Source: an alpha proteobacterium L41A (lineage in GTDB: Bacteria; Pseudomonadota; Alphaproteobacteria; Caulobacterales; Caulobacteraceae). Taken from it: a stretch of DNA of 64,000 nucleotides. Location: the NCBI GenBank assembly GCA_000335735.1, contig AMYY01000007.1:1-64000 (forward strand), given 5' to 3'. The position numbers were made by a program, and so were the translations under genes. Below, one piece after another: positions 50,828 to 60,546 of the stretch (position 1 is its first letter; each line of letters opens with the position of its first letter). The notes beneath the pieces are model-generated. The model was not told the origin of the DNA and did not search any database. It worked only from the letters and a program-made list of their open reading frames with translations.

Positions 50828-51261
50828 CCGAAGCTGAGAAATCGCTCGCGCGAGAGGCGTTCGGCGCCGCGATCGACCTGGCGCCCGTCCGTTTGATCGG
50901 TTGGCCGTTCCGCCGCGCCTTCGTTGCTGGACGCTGGTTCGGGCGAGACTGGATCGTATGGCCGCAAGCGCAGCTCGTCGCAGACTTCACTTTGGCGTCC
51001 GAGCGAATGCAGGGCGTGCTGATTCATGAACTGACGCACGTCTGGCAGGCCCAGCAGGGTGTCAATCTGCTGTTCGCAAAGCTGAAGGCTGGCGACACAC
51101 CCGCCTCGTATGCCTACCGCGTGGAACTGACCTGCTGTTGGGACGCGTTGAACATCGAACAGCAGGCGATGGTGATGGAGCACCGTTTCCATTGTCGCCG
51201 CGGTCGCCCCACGCCGGGCGACAGGACCTTTTACGACACCGTCTGTCCCTTCGAGACGTGA
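50803..51261 (+). CDS. HELTH-motif putative zinc metallopeptidase-like protein
   Basis: A small protein of about 152 aa with TTG start 50803 inferred from alignment to the LTEAEKSLAREAFGAAID domain; GTG 50779 is the alternative. HELTHVWQAQQG (codons from about 51024) matches the HExxH zinc motif. Similar proteins have been annotated 'vgr related protein' in Caulobacterales, but no vgrG is nearby and the function is unknown. The gene overlaps the VanY-like 3' end by about 25 bases. Confidence 0.62.
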   Translation: MGSFVRALTEAEKSLAREAFGAAIDLAPVRLIGWPFRRAFVAGRWFGRDWIVWPQAQLVADFTLASERMQGVLIHELTHVWQAQQGVNLLFAKLKAGDTPASYAYRVELTCCWDALNIEQQAMVMEHRFHCRRGRPTPGDRTFYDTVCPFET

Positions 51262-51359
51262 TTTGATGTCGGGGACTTGCGGAACGGCTGGCAGCGCGCC
51301 AAGTTAGCAACGGTCGTTGTTGCGAATGACGACCCTTGTCACTCAACGGAGCCTCCTCG

Positions 51360-51962
51360 ATGCCGAAAGTCCTCGTCCTCTATCATTCGACCTATGGTCA
51401 CCTGGAAACCATGGCCGAGGCGGTCGCCGAAGGCGCGCGCGAGGTCGAAGGCGCCGTCGTGGACATCAAGCGCGTGCCGGAAACCGTGCCGGAAGAGCTG
51501 GCTAAGGCCTCGCATTACAAGCTGGATCAGAAGGCTCCGATCGCCAAGATCGACGATCTGAAGGACTATGACGCCATCATCATCGGCGCCGGCACCCGCT
51601 TCGGATCGGCCGCGTCGCAGATGCGCGCCTTCCTGGATCAGGCCGGCGGCCTGTGGTTCTCGGGCGCCCTGATCGGCAAGGTTGGCGGGGCCTTCACCGC
51701 GACGGCGACCCAGCACGGCGGTCAGGAGACGACCTTCCAGGGGCTGCACAACTTCTTCATGCACCACGGCATGCCGGTCGTGGGTCTGCCCTATTCCTTC
51801 CAGGGACAGACGACGCTGGACGCCATCCACGGCGGCTCGCCCTATGGCGCATCGACGATCACGGGCGGCGACGGCTCGCGTCAGCCCAGCGACGTCGAGC
51901 TGGACGGCGCCCGGTTCCAGGGCAAGCATATCGCCGAGCTGGCCAAGAAGCTGCACGGCTGA
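51360..51962 (+). CDS. wrbA: NAD(P)H:quinone oxidoreductase WrbA
   Basis: A 200-aa flavodoxin-like FMN protein that reduces quinones by two electrons. ATG 51360 is preceded by GGAG at about 51350. The FMN loop is [16 protein letters not shown], followed by [17 protein letters not shown], and [11 protein letters not shown] is the WrbA/NQO-specific segment. It is followed by the DODA-type dioxygenase 4 bases later, so the pair may be cotranscribed in redox defence. Confidence 0.92.
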   Translation: MPKVLVLYHSTYGHLETMAEAVAEGAREVEGAVVDIKRVPETVPEELAKASHYKLDQKAPIAKIDDLKDYDAIIIGAGTRFGSAASQMRAFLDQAGGLWFSGALIGKVGGAFTATATQHGGQETTFQGLHNFFMHHGMPVVGLPYSFQGQTTLDAIHGGSPYGASTITGGDGSRQPSDVELDGARFQGKHIAELAKKLHG

Positions 51963-51966
51963 TCCG

Positions 51967-52725
51967 ATGCGCCAGCCCGCCGTCTTCTTCGGCCACGGTT
52001 CGCCCATGAACGCGCTCGGCGGTCCCGATGGGGCCGCCTGGCGTGAGTTGGGCGAAGCGATCGGCAAGCCCAGGGGTGTGGTGATGATCTCCGCCCACTG
52101 GGAGACGCGCGGGCTGGGCGTAACCGCGCAGGAGAAGCCCGAAACCATCCATGACTTCGGCAACTTCCCGCGCGAACTTCATCAGATGCAGTATCCGGCG
52201 CCCGGGTCGCCCGCCTTGGCGGCGCGGGTGTCGGCGCTGACCGGCGCAGTCCAGACGCAAGCGTGGGGCCTGGATCACGGGACCTGGTCGGTCCTTTGCC
52301 ATGTGTGGCCCGAAGCGGACGTGCCCGTGGTGCAGTTGTCGCTGAACCGCGAGCTGACGGCGCGCCAGCATTACGACCTGGCCAAGGCGCTGAAACCGCT
52401 GCGCGACGAAGGGATCGTCATCGCCGGCTCGGGCGACTTCGTCCACAATCTGCGGACCTGGAAACGCGAGGACGGCGCCGAGCCCTATGCCTGGGCGACC
52501 GACTTCAACGAAGCGGTCAAGGCGGCGTTCGAACGGAGCGACCATGAGGCGCTGATCGATTGGGTGGGTCTGGCCGAGGACGCGCAACTGAGCGTGCCGA
52601 CCGACGAACATTTCCTGCCGGTGCTTTATATCGCCGCCCAGCAGGAGCCGGGCGAGGCGGTCAGCTTCTTCAACGACCGCATCGACGGCGGCTCGATCTC
52701 GATGACGGGGGTCCGGATCAGCTGA
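51967..52725 (+). CDS. DODA-type extradiol ring-opening dioxygenase
   Basis: A 252-aa class III extradiol dioxygenase related to E. coli YgiD and plant 4,5-DOPA dioxygenase. FFGHGSPMNALGG holds the first metal His, MISAHWETRG the second, and LDHGTWSVLCHVWPEADVP further conserved residues; GSGDFVHNLR lies in the C-terminal half. The physiological substrate is unknown. Its TGA and the TCA of the convergent acyl synthetase form the palindrome TGATCA (52723-52728). Confidence 0.87.
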   Translation: MRQPAVFFGHGSPMNALGGPDGAAWRELGEAIGKPRGVVMISAHWETRGLGVTAQEKPETIHDFGNFPRELHQMQYPAPGSPALAARVSALTGAVQTQAWGLDHGTWSVLCHVWPEADVPVVQLSLNRELTARQHYDLAKALKPLRDEGIVIAGSGDFVHNLRTWKREDGAEPYAWATDFNEAVKAAFERSDHEALIDWVGLAEDAQLSVPTDEHFLPVLYIAAQQEPGEAVSFFNDRIDGGSISMTGVRIS

Positions 52726-54279
52726 TCAGGCCGCCTTCTCGGCCTCGACCATCTTCTGGATCGACACATAGTCGGTCTTGCCGGTGCCCAGGACGGGGAC
52801 CTCGGCGACCTTGACGATCTTTTTCGGCACGATCAGTTCGGGCGCACCGTTGGTTCGCGCCCATTCAGCCAGGGGCGCGACTTCAGCGTCGGCGTGGTCA
52901 GTGACCAGCACCAGCTTCTCGCCTTTGCGGCTGTCCGGAATCGACACGACGGCGTGACGCTGATCCGGCCAGACGGCGCCGGCGATCCCTTCGACGGCGG
53001 TCAGTGAAACCATCTCGCCGCCGATCTTGGCGAAGCGCTTGGCGCGGCCGCGGATGGTGACATAGCCGTCGTCGGTTACATCGACGATGTCGCCGGTGTC
53101 CAGCCAGTCGTCGCCGATCGGATCCCACTGCAAGGGCTCGGCCGAGGTGACGTAGCCGCTCATGACATTGGGACCGCGCAGCATCAGGCGACCGCCTGCG
53201 TTGATGCCCTCGACCGGCTCCAGCTTCCAGTCGATGCCGGGCAGCACCTGGCCCACCGTGCCGGGCGCGTTGCGGTCAGGATGGTTGACGGCGATCACGG
53301 GCGAGGCCTCGGTCGCGCCGTAGCCCTCCAGCAGTTCGACGCCGCCGAACTTGGTGTTGAACAGGGTGCGGGTTTCCTCGCGCACCTTCTCGGCGCCGGC
53401 GACCACGAACTTCAGCGTCGAGAAGTCGTTCGGCTCGGCGACGCGGCCGTACTGATTCAGGAAGGTGTCGGTCGCGAACAGGATCGAGGCGTTCACCTGG
53501 GGCAGCAGATCGGTGATCTGTTTGGCGTGAAGCGGCGACGGATACTGGAAGGCCTTCAGCCCTTGTAGCAGCGGCAGGATGACCCCGCCGGTCAGGCCGA
53601 AACAGTGGAAGGTCGGCAGGGGATTGAACATCACCCATTCCGGCAGCAGGTCGATGTGGGCCGCCACCTGACGCGCGTTGGCGACGAGGTTCTTCTGGCT
53701 CAGCACCACGCCCTTGGGGGTGCCGAAGCTGCCGGAGGTGAACAGGACGACGCCGGGCGCGTCCGGATCCGTCTTCACGCGGAACCGCTTGGGAGCCGCG
53801 CCGGCGGCGAGGCCGTAGAGCTTGTCGGCCAGGCCGATGGTCTTGCGCACGTCGTCCAGCCATACGACCTCGGCCACCGTCTTCAGTTCGACGATAAGGT
53901 CGTCCAGCTTGGCCTGGTCGATGAAGCGTTTGGCCGTCAGCACCTTCTTGACGCCCGAGGCCTTGATCGCGGCCTTCAGATTGGCCTCGCCGGCGGTGAA
54001 GTTCAGCATCACCGGCACACGACCGTGGGCGTGCAGACCGAAGAAGGTGACGACGACGCCCATGGACGACGGCAGCAGGATGGCGACCCGCTCGCCCTTG
54101 TCCGTCATGTCAGCAATCTTGCGCCCCAGCACGAAGGCGGCGCGGATCAGGCCGGTGTAGGTCAGCGGATGCCGGTCCTGATCCTCCAGGATTTCCTTGT
54201 CGCCGAACCGCGACCGCGCATCGATCAGGGCGTCGATCAGGGTCGAGTCGTAAAGCGAGGGATCCAGGGCCTGGCGCAA
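52726..54279 (-). CDS. Aas-like acyl-ACP/acyl-CoA synthetase
   Basis: A 517-aa AMP-forming adenylate enzyme. The P-loop is VLFTSGSFGTPKGVVLSQ, followed by FHCFGLTGG, LLEGYGATEASPVI and LDTGDIVDVTDDGYVTIRGR. The sequence between the P-loop and the A8 region resembles the C-terminal synthetase domain of E. coli Aas far more than FadD, so it may charge fatty acids onto acyl carrier protein or lysophospholipid, but acyl-CoA synthesis cannot be excluded. No acyltransferase domain is attached. It shares a divergent region with lipA. Confidence 0.8.
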   Translation of the reverse strand: MRQALDPSLYDSTLIDALIDARSRFGDKEILEDQDRHPLTYTGLIRAAFVLGRKIADMTDKGERVAILLPSSMGVVVTFFGLHAHGRVPVMLNFTAGEANLKAAIKASGVKKVLTAKRFIDQAKLDDLIVELKTVAEVVWLDDVRKTIGLADKLYGLAAGAAPKRFRVKTDPDAPGVVLFTSGSFGTPKGVVLSQKNLVANARQVAAHIDLLPEWVMFNPLPTFHCFGLTGGVILPLLQGLKAFQYPSPLHAKQITDLLPQVNASILFATDTFLNQYGRVAEPNDFSTLKFVVAGAEKVREETRTLFNTKFGGVELLEGYGATEASPVIAVNHPDRNAPGTVGQVLPGIDWKLEPVEGINAGGRLMLRGPNVMSGYVTSAEPLQWDPIGDDWLDTGDIVDVTDDGYVTIRGRAKRFAKIGGEMVSLTAVEGIAGAVWPDQRHAVVSIPDSRKGEKLVLVTDHADAEVAPLAEWARTNGAPELIVPKKIVKVAEVPVLGTGKTDYVSIQKMVEAEKAA

Positions 54280-54337
54280 GCGCGTCTCCTACGGAGGACG
54301 CGGGCGGCCCTCTCTGTTGTTCGGGCGACTGTCATTA

Positions 54338-54376
54338 ATGACGCCGCGTCATCTTGAAAAGACGCGTAACGTCGCG
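54338..54376. promoter_or_regulatory. Palindromic cluster in the acyl synthetase-lipA gap
   Basis: ATGACGCCGCGTCAT (54338-54352) is a perfect 7-bp-arm palindrome with a central C. Nine bases on, GACGCGTAACGTCGCG (54361-54376) carries another GACG/CGTC inverted repeat. Both sit in the 183-base divergent gap and resemble the palindrome at 16373-16387. They may be operators controlling one or both genes. Confidence 0.4.
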
Positions 54377-54462
54377 TGAGTTCCGATGCGCGATCACGCC
54401 TGCGGCAAGTCTGTTACCCGGTGTGCCTTGCCTAAACGGCCTCAAAGTCCGAAATACCGGCC

Positions 54463-55425
54463 ATGGTCACCTTGATCGACACCCTTCAGCGCAAGCCGTC
54501 CGAGCTGCGTCACCCCGAAAAGCAGAACCGGCCCGAGTCGGTCGTTCTGAAAAAGCCCGACTGGCTGCGGGTCAAGGCGCCGGGCTCTGGTCAATACAAC
54601 GCCACCAAGGAGATCGTTCGTTCCAAGGGGCTGGTGACGGTCTGTGAAGAGGCGGCCTGCCCGAACATCGGCGAGTGCTGGAGCCAGAAGCACGCCACCT
54701 TGATGATCATGGGCGACACCTGCACGCGGGCCTGCGCCTTCTGCAACGTCAAGACCGGCCTGCCGCAGCCGCTGGATCCGGAAGAGCCGGGCAAGGTGGG
54801 CCTGGCTGTCCAGCAGATGGGCCTGAACCACGTCGTCATCACCTCCGTCGATCGCGATGATGTGGCCGACGGCGGCGCGGCTCATTTCGCCGAGGTGGTG
54901 CGCCAGATCCGCATTCAGGCGCCGGACACCACCATCGAAATTCTGACGCCGGATTTCCTGCGCAAGGATGGCGCGGCGGCGGTGATGATCGACGCCAAGC
55001 CCGACGTCTTCAATCATAACCTCGAGACCGTGCCGCGCCTCTATCTGAAGATCCGGCCGGGCGCGCGCTATTTCCACTCGCTGCGGCTTTTGCAGATGGT
55101 CAAGGAGCGGGATCCGAACCAGTTCACCAAGTCCGGCATCATGGTCGGTCTGGGCGAGACCAAGGAAGAAGTCATGCAGGTGATGGACGACATGCGGTCC
55201 GCCGGCGTCGACTTCATCACCATCGGCCAGTACCTGCAACCGACGCGCAAACACGCCGCCATCGATCGGTTCGTGACGCCGGAAGAGTTCAAGGCCTATG
55301 AGGCGATCGCCCGGGCCAAGGGCTTCCTGATGGTGTCGTCCAGCCCGCTGACGCGTTCGTCGCACCACGCCGGCGACGACTTCGCCCGGCTGAAGGCGGC
55401 GCGCGAGGCGCAGCTGCGCCGCTAA
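54463..55425 (+). CDS. lipA: Lipoyl synthase
   Basis: Radical-SAM enzyme that inserts two sulfurs into octanoyl groups on lipoyl domains. The auxiliary cluster ligands lie in [13 protein letters not shown], and the radical-SAM cluster ligands in [12 protein letters not shown]-terminal [15 protein letters not shown] carries the auxiliary-cluster Ser. The 320-aa length is usual. The product serves the PDH lipoyl domains encoded at 61579 and 62955. It is followed after 7 bases by the Coq10-like gene. Confidence 0.96.
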   Translation: MVTLIDTLQRKPSELRHPEKQNRPESVVLKKPDWLRVKAPGSGQYNATKEIVRSKGLVTVCEEAACPNIGECWSQKHATLMIMGDTCTRACAFCNVKTGLPQPLDPEEPGKVGLAVQQMGLNHVVITSVDRDDVADGGAAHFAEVVRQIRIQAPDTTIEILTPDFLRKDGAAAVMIDAKPDVFNHNLETVPRLYLKIRPGARYFHSLRLLQMVKERDPNQFTKSGIMVGLGETKEEVMQVMDDMRSAGVDFITIGQYLQPTRKHAAIDRFVTPEEFKAYEAIARAKGFLMVSSSPLTRSSHHAGDDFARLKAAREAQLRR

Positions 55426-55432
55426 GTCCCGC

Positions 55433-55885
55433 ATGGCCGTCCACCGCGTCACGCGCATTCTTCCCTATGCGCCCGAACAGCTTGCCGATCTGGTCGCCGA
55501 CGTGCGCGCCTATCCCGACTTCGTGCCGTGGGTGACGTCGATGCGCGTCTGGAACGCGCGCGAGGAAGGCGAGGGCGTCGGCGTGCAGGACGCGGAGGCC
55601 AGCGTCGGGTTTTCCTTCCTGAAGGAGCGGTTCTCCACCTGGGTCCGGCATGATCGCAGTGCGCCCAAGGTCGAGGTCGGCTTGCTGCGCGGACCCTTCA
55701 AGCACCTGAAGAACCGTTGGGAGTTCTTTCCCCATCCGGACGGCACGCGGCTGGAGTTCATGATCGACTTCGCCTTCAAGTCCCGGATGCTAGACATGAT
55801 GCTGTCGGCGAACTTCGACCGAGCGGTGGAAAAGCTGATCGGCTGTTTCGAGGCCGAGGCGAAGCGGAGATACGGCGGCCGATGA
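55433..55885 (+). CDS. Coq10/RatA-type START-domain ubiquinone-binding protein
   Basis: A 150-aa START/polyketide-cyclase-like protein. It has HRVTRILPYAPEQLADLV near the start, DVRAYPDFVPWVTSMRVW and LKNRWEFFPHPDG, the typical Coq10 family pattern. Coq10 proteins bind ubiquinone and support respiration; the name RatA toxin is attached to an E. coli relative. No antitoxin gene is present. It starts 7 bases after lipA and overlaps the FAD enzyme by ATGA. Confidence 0.85.
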   Translation: MAVHRVTRILPYAPEQLADLVADVRAYPDFVPWVTSMRVWNAREEGEGVGVQDAEASVGFSFLKERFSTWVRHDRSAPKVEVGLLRGPFKHLKNRWEFFPHPDGTRLEFMIDFAFKSRMLDMMLSANFDRAVEKLIGCFEAEAKRRYGGR

Positions 55886-56997
55886 GTTTCGATTTCGACG
55901 CGACCGTCGTGGGCGCCGGGGCTGTGGGCCTGGCCTGCGGTCGGGCGCTGTCGAAACGGGGCCTGACGGTGCTGGTGCTGGAGAAGGAAGCCCACATCGG
56001 CCAGGGCGTATCCTCGCGTAACTCGGAGGTCATTCACGGCGGCCTCTATTACCCGATCGGATCGCTGAAGGCCCGCTTCTGCGTCGAGGGACGCCGAGCC
56101 CTTTACGACTTCCTCGCCAGCCGCAAGATCGACCATTGGAAATGCGGCAAGCTGGTCGTGGCGACGCAGGAATTAGAGGTCGAGCGGATCGAGGCGATCT
56201 TCGAACAGGCGACGGCGAACGGCGTCGAGGGGCTGGCGCATCTGACCGGCGCCCAGGCGCGGGCGCTGGAGCCGGAGCTGAACGCTCTCGCCGCCATCCT
56301 GTCGCCCGAGAGCGGCCTGTTCGACAGCCACGGCTACATGCTGGCTCTGCAGGGCGAGATCGAGGATGCGGGCGGATCGGTCGTTGTCTCAGCGCCGTTC
56401 GAGGGCGCAGAGCCGCTGGCGGGCGGCGGCTTCACGATCCGTGTCGGCGGGGAGGGGGCGATGCAGGTCGCCAGCCGCCTTCTGGTCACCGCGCCCGGAC
56501 TGTCGGCCCAGGCGGTGGCGGCGTTGATCGAAGGCTATCTGCCCGGCGACATTCCGGCCGGGCATTTCGGCAAGGGCGTCTATTTCCGTCTGACGGGCAA
56601 GGCGCCGTTCGACCGCCTGATCTATCCGCCGCCCATCCCCGGCGCGCTGGGCACCCACTATCGTAAGGATCTGGGTGGTCAGGCCGTGTTCGGGCCCGAC
56701 CTGGCCTATGTCGAAACCGAGGACTATTCGGTCGATCCCGCCAAGGCCGAAGAGTTCGCCACCTACATCCGTCGTTTCTGGCCGGGTCTGCCCGACAGCG
56801 CCCTGACGCCGGACTACGCCGGCATTCGGCCCAAACTGCATGGGCCGGGCGAGCCGCAACCGGACTTCCAGATTCATGGCCGGGAGCATCACGGCATCGA
56901 TGGTCTGATGGCTCTGTTCGGCATCGAAAGCCCGGGCCTGACCAGTTCCCTAGCCATCGGTGAAGCTGTGGCCTCTGCTCTGACGGAGGCCGCATGA
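55882..56997 (+). CDS. FAD-dependent oxidoreductase (LhgO-like)
   Basis: A 371-aa DAO-type flavoenzyme. The dinucleotide-binding motif is [17 protein letters not shown] (about 7-23), followed by [15 protein letters not shown], which matches L-2-hydroxyglutarate dehydrogenase/LhgO-type enzymes. The C-terminus carries [13 protein letters not shown] and [15 protein letters not shown]. The likely substrate is L-2-hydroxyglutarate or another 2-hydroxy acid, inferred from the family. The start overlaps the Coq10-like gene, and the stop overlaps maa. Confidence 0.85.
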   Translation: MSFDFDATVVGAGAVGLACGRALSKRGLTVLVLEKEAHIGQGVSSRNSEVIHGGLYYPIGSLKARFCVEGRRALYDFLASRKIDHWKCGKLVVATQELEVERIEAIFEQATANGVEGLAHLTGAQARALEPELNALAAILSPESGLFDSHGYMLALQGEIEDAGGSVVVSAPFEGAEPLAGGGFTIRVGGEGAMQVASRLLVTAPGLSAQAVAALIEGYLPGDIPAGHFGKGVYFRLTGKAPFDRLIYPPPIPGALGTHYRKDLGGQAVFGPDLAYVETEDYSVDPAKAEEFATYIRRFWPGLPDSALTPDYAGIRPKLHGPGEPQPDFQIHGREHHGIDGLMALFGIESPGLTSSLAIGEAVASALTEAA

Positions 56998-57545
56998 CCG
57001 AGCGCGAGAAGATGCTGGCGGGCTTGCCGTACGATCCGGGCGATCCCGAGCTGCGCGATGGTCGCGCCCGCGCCGTGGCCCTGACCGTCGCCATCAACGC
57101 CGAGCCAGATCGCGACCGGCGCGGCGCCCTGGTCAACGAACTGGTCAATGCGGCCGACGGCAAGGCCATCATCATGCCGGGCTTCTTCTGCGACTACGGC
57201 GTCAACATCCATCTGGGCGCGCGGGCCTTCGCGAACGCCAACTGCGTGTTTCTGGACTGCGCCGAGATCCGTATCGGCGACAACTTCCAGGCCGGGCCGG
57301 GCGTCCAGCTTCTGACGCCGGAACATCCGCTGGACGCGGTCGCCCGACGGGGCGAGGAGACGGCGCGGCCGATCGACATCGGGGACGACGTCTGGATCGG
57401 CGGCGGCGCTATCGTTCTGGCGGGCGTCACCATCGGCGATCGTTCGGTGATCGGCGCGGGATCGGTCGTGACGAAGGACGTGCCGTCCGACGTGGTGGTG
57501 GTCGGCAATCCGGCGAAGATCGTCCGGCGTCTGACGCCTGCTTAA
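56994..57545 (+). CDS. maa: Sugar O-acetyltransferase (Maa/LacA-like)
   Basis: A 183-aa left-handed beta-helix acetyltransferase. The N-terminal [18 protein letters not shown] is typical of the maltose/galactoside acetyltransferase group, followed by the hexapeptide repeats around [20 protein letters not shown] and [17 protein letters not shown]. The catalytic His in PEHPLD is present. It acetylates a sugar hydroxyl using acetyl-CoA; the acceptor is unknown. It is the last gene of the lipA unit. Confidence 0.9.
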   Translation: MTEREKMLAGLPYDPGDPELRDGRARAVALTVAINAEPDRDRRGALVNELVNAADGKAIIMPGFFCDYGVNIHLGARAFANANCVFLDCAEIRIGDNFQAGPGVQLLTPEHPLDAVARRGEETARPIDIGDDVWIGGGAIVLAGVTIGDRSVIGAGSVVTKDVPSDVVVVGNPAKIVRRLTPA

Positions 57546-57592
57546 ACGCCTTGAAATCGTCGCGCGGTTCATGCATAAGCCGCGCCTCGCGT

Positions 57593-57621
57593 GGCGGTCC
57601 TGAGGGCCGCCGCTATTGTTT
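57593..57621 (+). terminator. Possible intrinsic terminator after maa
   Basis: GGCGGTCC (57593-57600) pairs with GGGCCGCC (57604-57611) around TGA, followed by GCTATTGTTTT. The T-rich tail supports a terminator between maa and rpmF, although the stem has one T-G pair and could instead be a leader hairpin. Confidence 0.5.
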
Positions 57622-57678
57622 TCGCGCTAGACAGGGTTCGGCTCTGGGCGGCGCCCGACTTAGAAGATTGAGACGGAC

Positions 57679-57861
57679 ATGGCCGTTCCGAAGCGCAAAG
57701 TATCTCCCTCGCGTCGCAACATGCGCCGCGCCCACGACGCCCTGACCTCGAACGTCTACGTCGAAGACAAGGACACCGGCGAGCTGAAGCGCCCGCACCA
57801 CATCGACCTGAAGACCGGCACCTATCGCGGTCGTCAGGTCATCACGCCGAAGGAAGACTAG
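57679..57861 (+). CDS. rpmF: 50S ribosomal protein L32
   Basis: A 60-aa ribosomal protein with [20 protein letters not shown], the conserved N-terminus of bacterial L32. This copy lacks the zinc-binding cysteines of the C+ type, so it is a zinc-independent form as usual in many alphaproteobacteria. It is monocistronic, between a possible terminator and a strong terminator. Confidence 0.96.
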   Translation: MAVPKRKVSPSRRNMRRAHDALTSNVYVEDKDTGELKRPHHIDLKTGTYRGRQVITPKED

Positions 57862-57901
57862 TCTTTCAGGCGACCCCGACTTCAGTCGGATGACGATTTA
57901 G

Positions 57902-57930
57902 ACGGCGCGCGGTGACCCGCGCGCCGTTTT
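57902..57930 (+). terminator. Intrinsic terminator after rpmF
   Basis: A perfect 11-bp stem (ACGGCGCGCGG, 57902-57912, with CCGCGCGCCGT, 57917-57927) around TGAC is followed by TTT. It terminates rpmF. Confidence 0.85.
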
Positions 57931-57971
57931 CGTGCGTTCAATGCGGTGAAGCTTCCATTGGAGAACACTGC

Positions 57972-58607
57972 ATGATGATTCGTCTCACCTCCGTCAGCGC
58001 CGTCGCGCTTCTCACCCTTGCCGCCTGCGGCCGTGACGAGCGCCCGACCGCAGAAGCGCCTCAGGAGGCGCCACCGGTCGCCATGGCGCCGGCGGCTCCG
58101 ACCCCGCCTGTCACGCCCGCCGCCGATCCCAATATCCTTACAGCCGAGGGGCTGGGCCCCGTGCGAATCGGAATGTCGCGGGCCGACCTGGTGAAGGTTT
58201 GGGGGGAGGACTCCCAGCCGAACGCTGTTGGCGGCCCGGAGCCGGAGGTCTGCGATCAGTTCCATCCGACCAAAGCGCCAGCGGACGTGCTCGTGATGAT
58301 CCAGAGAGGGGTCCTGACGCGAATCACCCTGTCTCGTGGCGCGATAATCGAGACCGATCGCGGGTTTAAGGTTGGCGACACGGCCATGGCGATCAAACAG
58401 GCGTACGGCGGATCGATATTCGCGCAACCGCACAAATATCAGGATGCGCCCGCCGAAGACCTGTATGCCTGGTCAAAAGGCGGCTCCAGCGCCTATGTCA
58501 CCGACCCGGCGGCCCGTGGGGTCCGCTATGAAGTCGGCGCGGACGGCAAGGTCATCGCCATTCACGCCGGTGATCCGTCGATTCAGCTGGTCGAAGGCTG
58601 TTCCTGA
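57972..58607 (+). CDS. Predicted lipoprotein of unknown function
   Basis: A 211-aa protein from ATG 57972, with GGAG at 57960-57963. The signal ends in lipobox LAAC. A Pro/Ala-rich linker leads to a domain with LTAEGLGPVRIGMSRADLVK and FKVGDTAMAIKQAYGG. The 'LGPVRIGMS' turn recurs in small periplasmic proteins of unknown role. Two mature cysteines (PEVCDQF and VEGCS) may pair. No function can be assigned. Confidence 0.8.
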   Translation: MMIRLTSVSAVALLTLAACGRDERPTAEAPQEAPPVAMAPAAPTPPVTPAADPNILTAEGLGPVRIGMSRADLVKVWGEDSQPNAVGGPEPEVCDQFHPTKAPADVLVMIQRGVLTRITLSRGAIIETDRGFKVGDTAMAIKQAYGGSIFAQPHKYQDAPAEDLYAWSKGGSSAYVTDPAARGVRYEVGADGKVIAIHAGDPSIQLVEGCS

Positions 58608-58663
58608 CGCCCGGCGATGATGTCGGCATTGGCGTTTGGCGGGGAGGCGGCTAAACCGTCTGA

Positions 58664-59974
<1,311 letters not shown>

Positions 59975-59982
59975 GCATCAGA

Positions 59983-60018
59983 ATTGTCGGCGGAGAATCA
60001 GCGTTTTCCGCCGACAAT
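59983..60018 (+). terminator. Hairpin after eno
   Basis: Perfect 12-bp arms ATTGTCGGCGGA (59983-59994) and TCCGCCGACAAT (60007-60018) lie 8 bases after the eno stop. The T-tract is weak, so termination efficiency is uncertain. Confidence 0.6.
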
Positions 60019-60100
60019 CTTACGGTCAAGCTACATTTCGTTAGGCATTTTCGGGCACGGTTTCTGAACTGTGTTTTCGCGCTCAGAAGGAGCGTCTCAA

Positions 60101-60412
60101 GTGCCCGAACGGATGAAACCTTACCGCCTGTCCCTCGCCCTGTTGCTGCTTCTGGCCTATCTCGGGGTGCAGGCGCTGACGGGCGAGCGCGGACTGTTGA
60201 GCGGCTCGTCTCGCGACGCCCTGCTTGGGCAGCGCGAGGACCAGCTGGCGCATCTGACCGAGCAGCGCCGCGACCTTGAGACGCGAGTTCGCTATCTGCG
60301 CACCGACAGCTTGTCTCGCGACCTTCTGGAAGAGCGAGCGCGCGCCGTGCTCGGCTTCTCGGACCCGCGCGACTATGTGATCCGCGTCTCGGCCCCGGCC
60401 GCCCAAGGCTGA
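60101..60412 (+). CDS. ftsB: Cell division protein FtsB (DivIC-like)
   Basis: A 103-aa bitopic septal protein. GTG 60101 is chosen because GAAGGAG (60086-60092) lies 8 bases upstream. One TM helix (LSLALLLLLAYLGVQAL) is followed by a coiled coil (QREDQLAHLTEQRRDLETRV) and the family LLEERARAVLGFSDP region. It acts with FtsL and FtsQ in the divisome. The eno-ftsB-pdh order is typical of Caulobacterales. Confidence 0.9.
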   Translation: MPERMKPYRLSLALLLLLAYLGVQALTGERGLLSGSSRDALLGQREDQLAHLTEQRRDLETRVRYLRTDSLSRDLLEERARAVLGFSDPRDYVIRVSAPAAQG

Positions 60413-60462
60413 TCGACCTTCACCACTTGAACTATTGTTACAGGGCGACCCGCACCCCTTTG

Positions 60463-60503
60463 CGTTACCGGAAGGAAGGCTGCTAAAGCCCCTTTCCGTA
60501 ACG
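60463..60503. promoter_or_regulatory. Imperfect inverted repeat in the pdhA leader
   Basis: CGTTACCGGAAGG near 60463 and CCTTTCCGTAACG (60491-60503) form an imperfect inverted repeat with the CGTTAC/GTAACG ends fully matched. It lies 44 bases before the pdhA ATG and may be a repressor site or leader hairpin for the PDH operon. Confidence 0.4.
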
Positions 60504-60546
60504 ATAAGAAGGCGTCGGTTCTCGGCGCCTAGCCGGGAGATACCGG

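Noticed and set aside
55433..55885. RatA-type toxin of a toxin-antitoxin pair
   Set aside because: Sequence and context (next to lipA) fit a Coq10-like ubiquinone-binding protein, and there is no small antitoxin partner.
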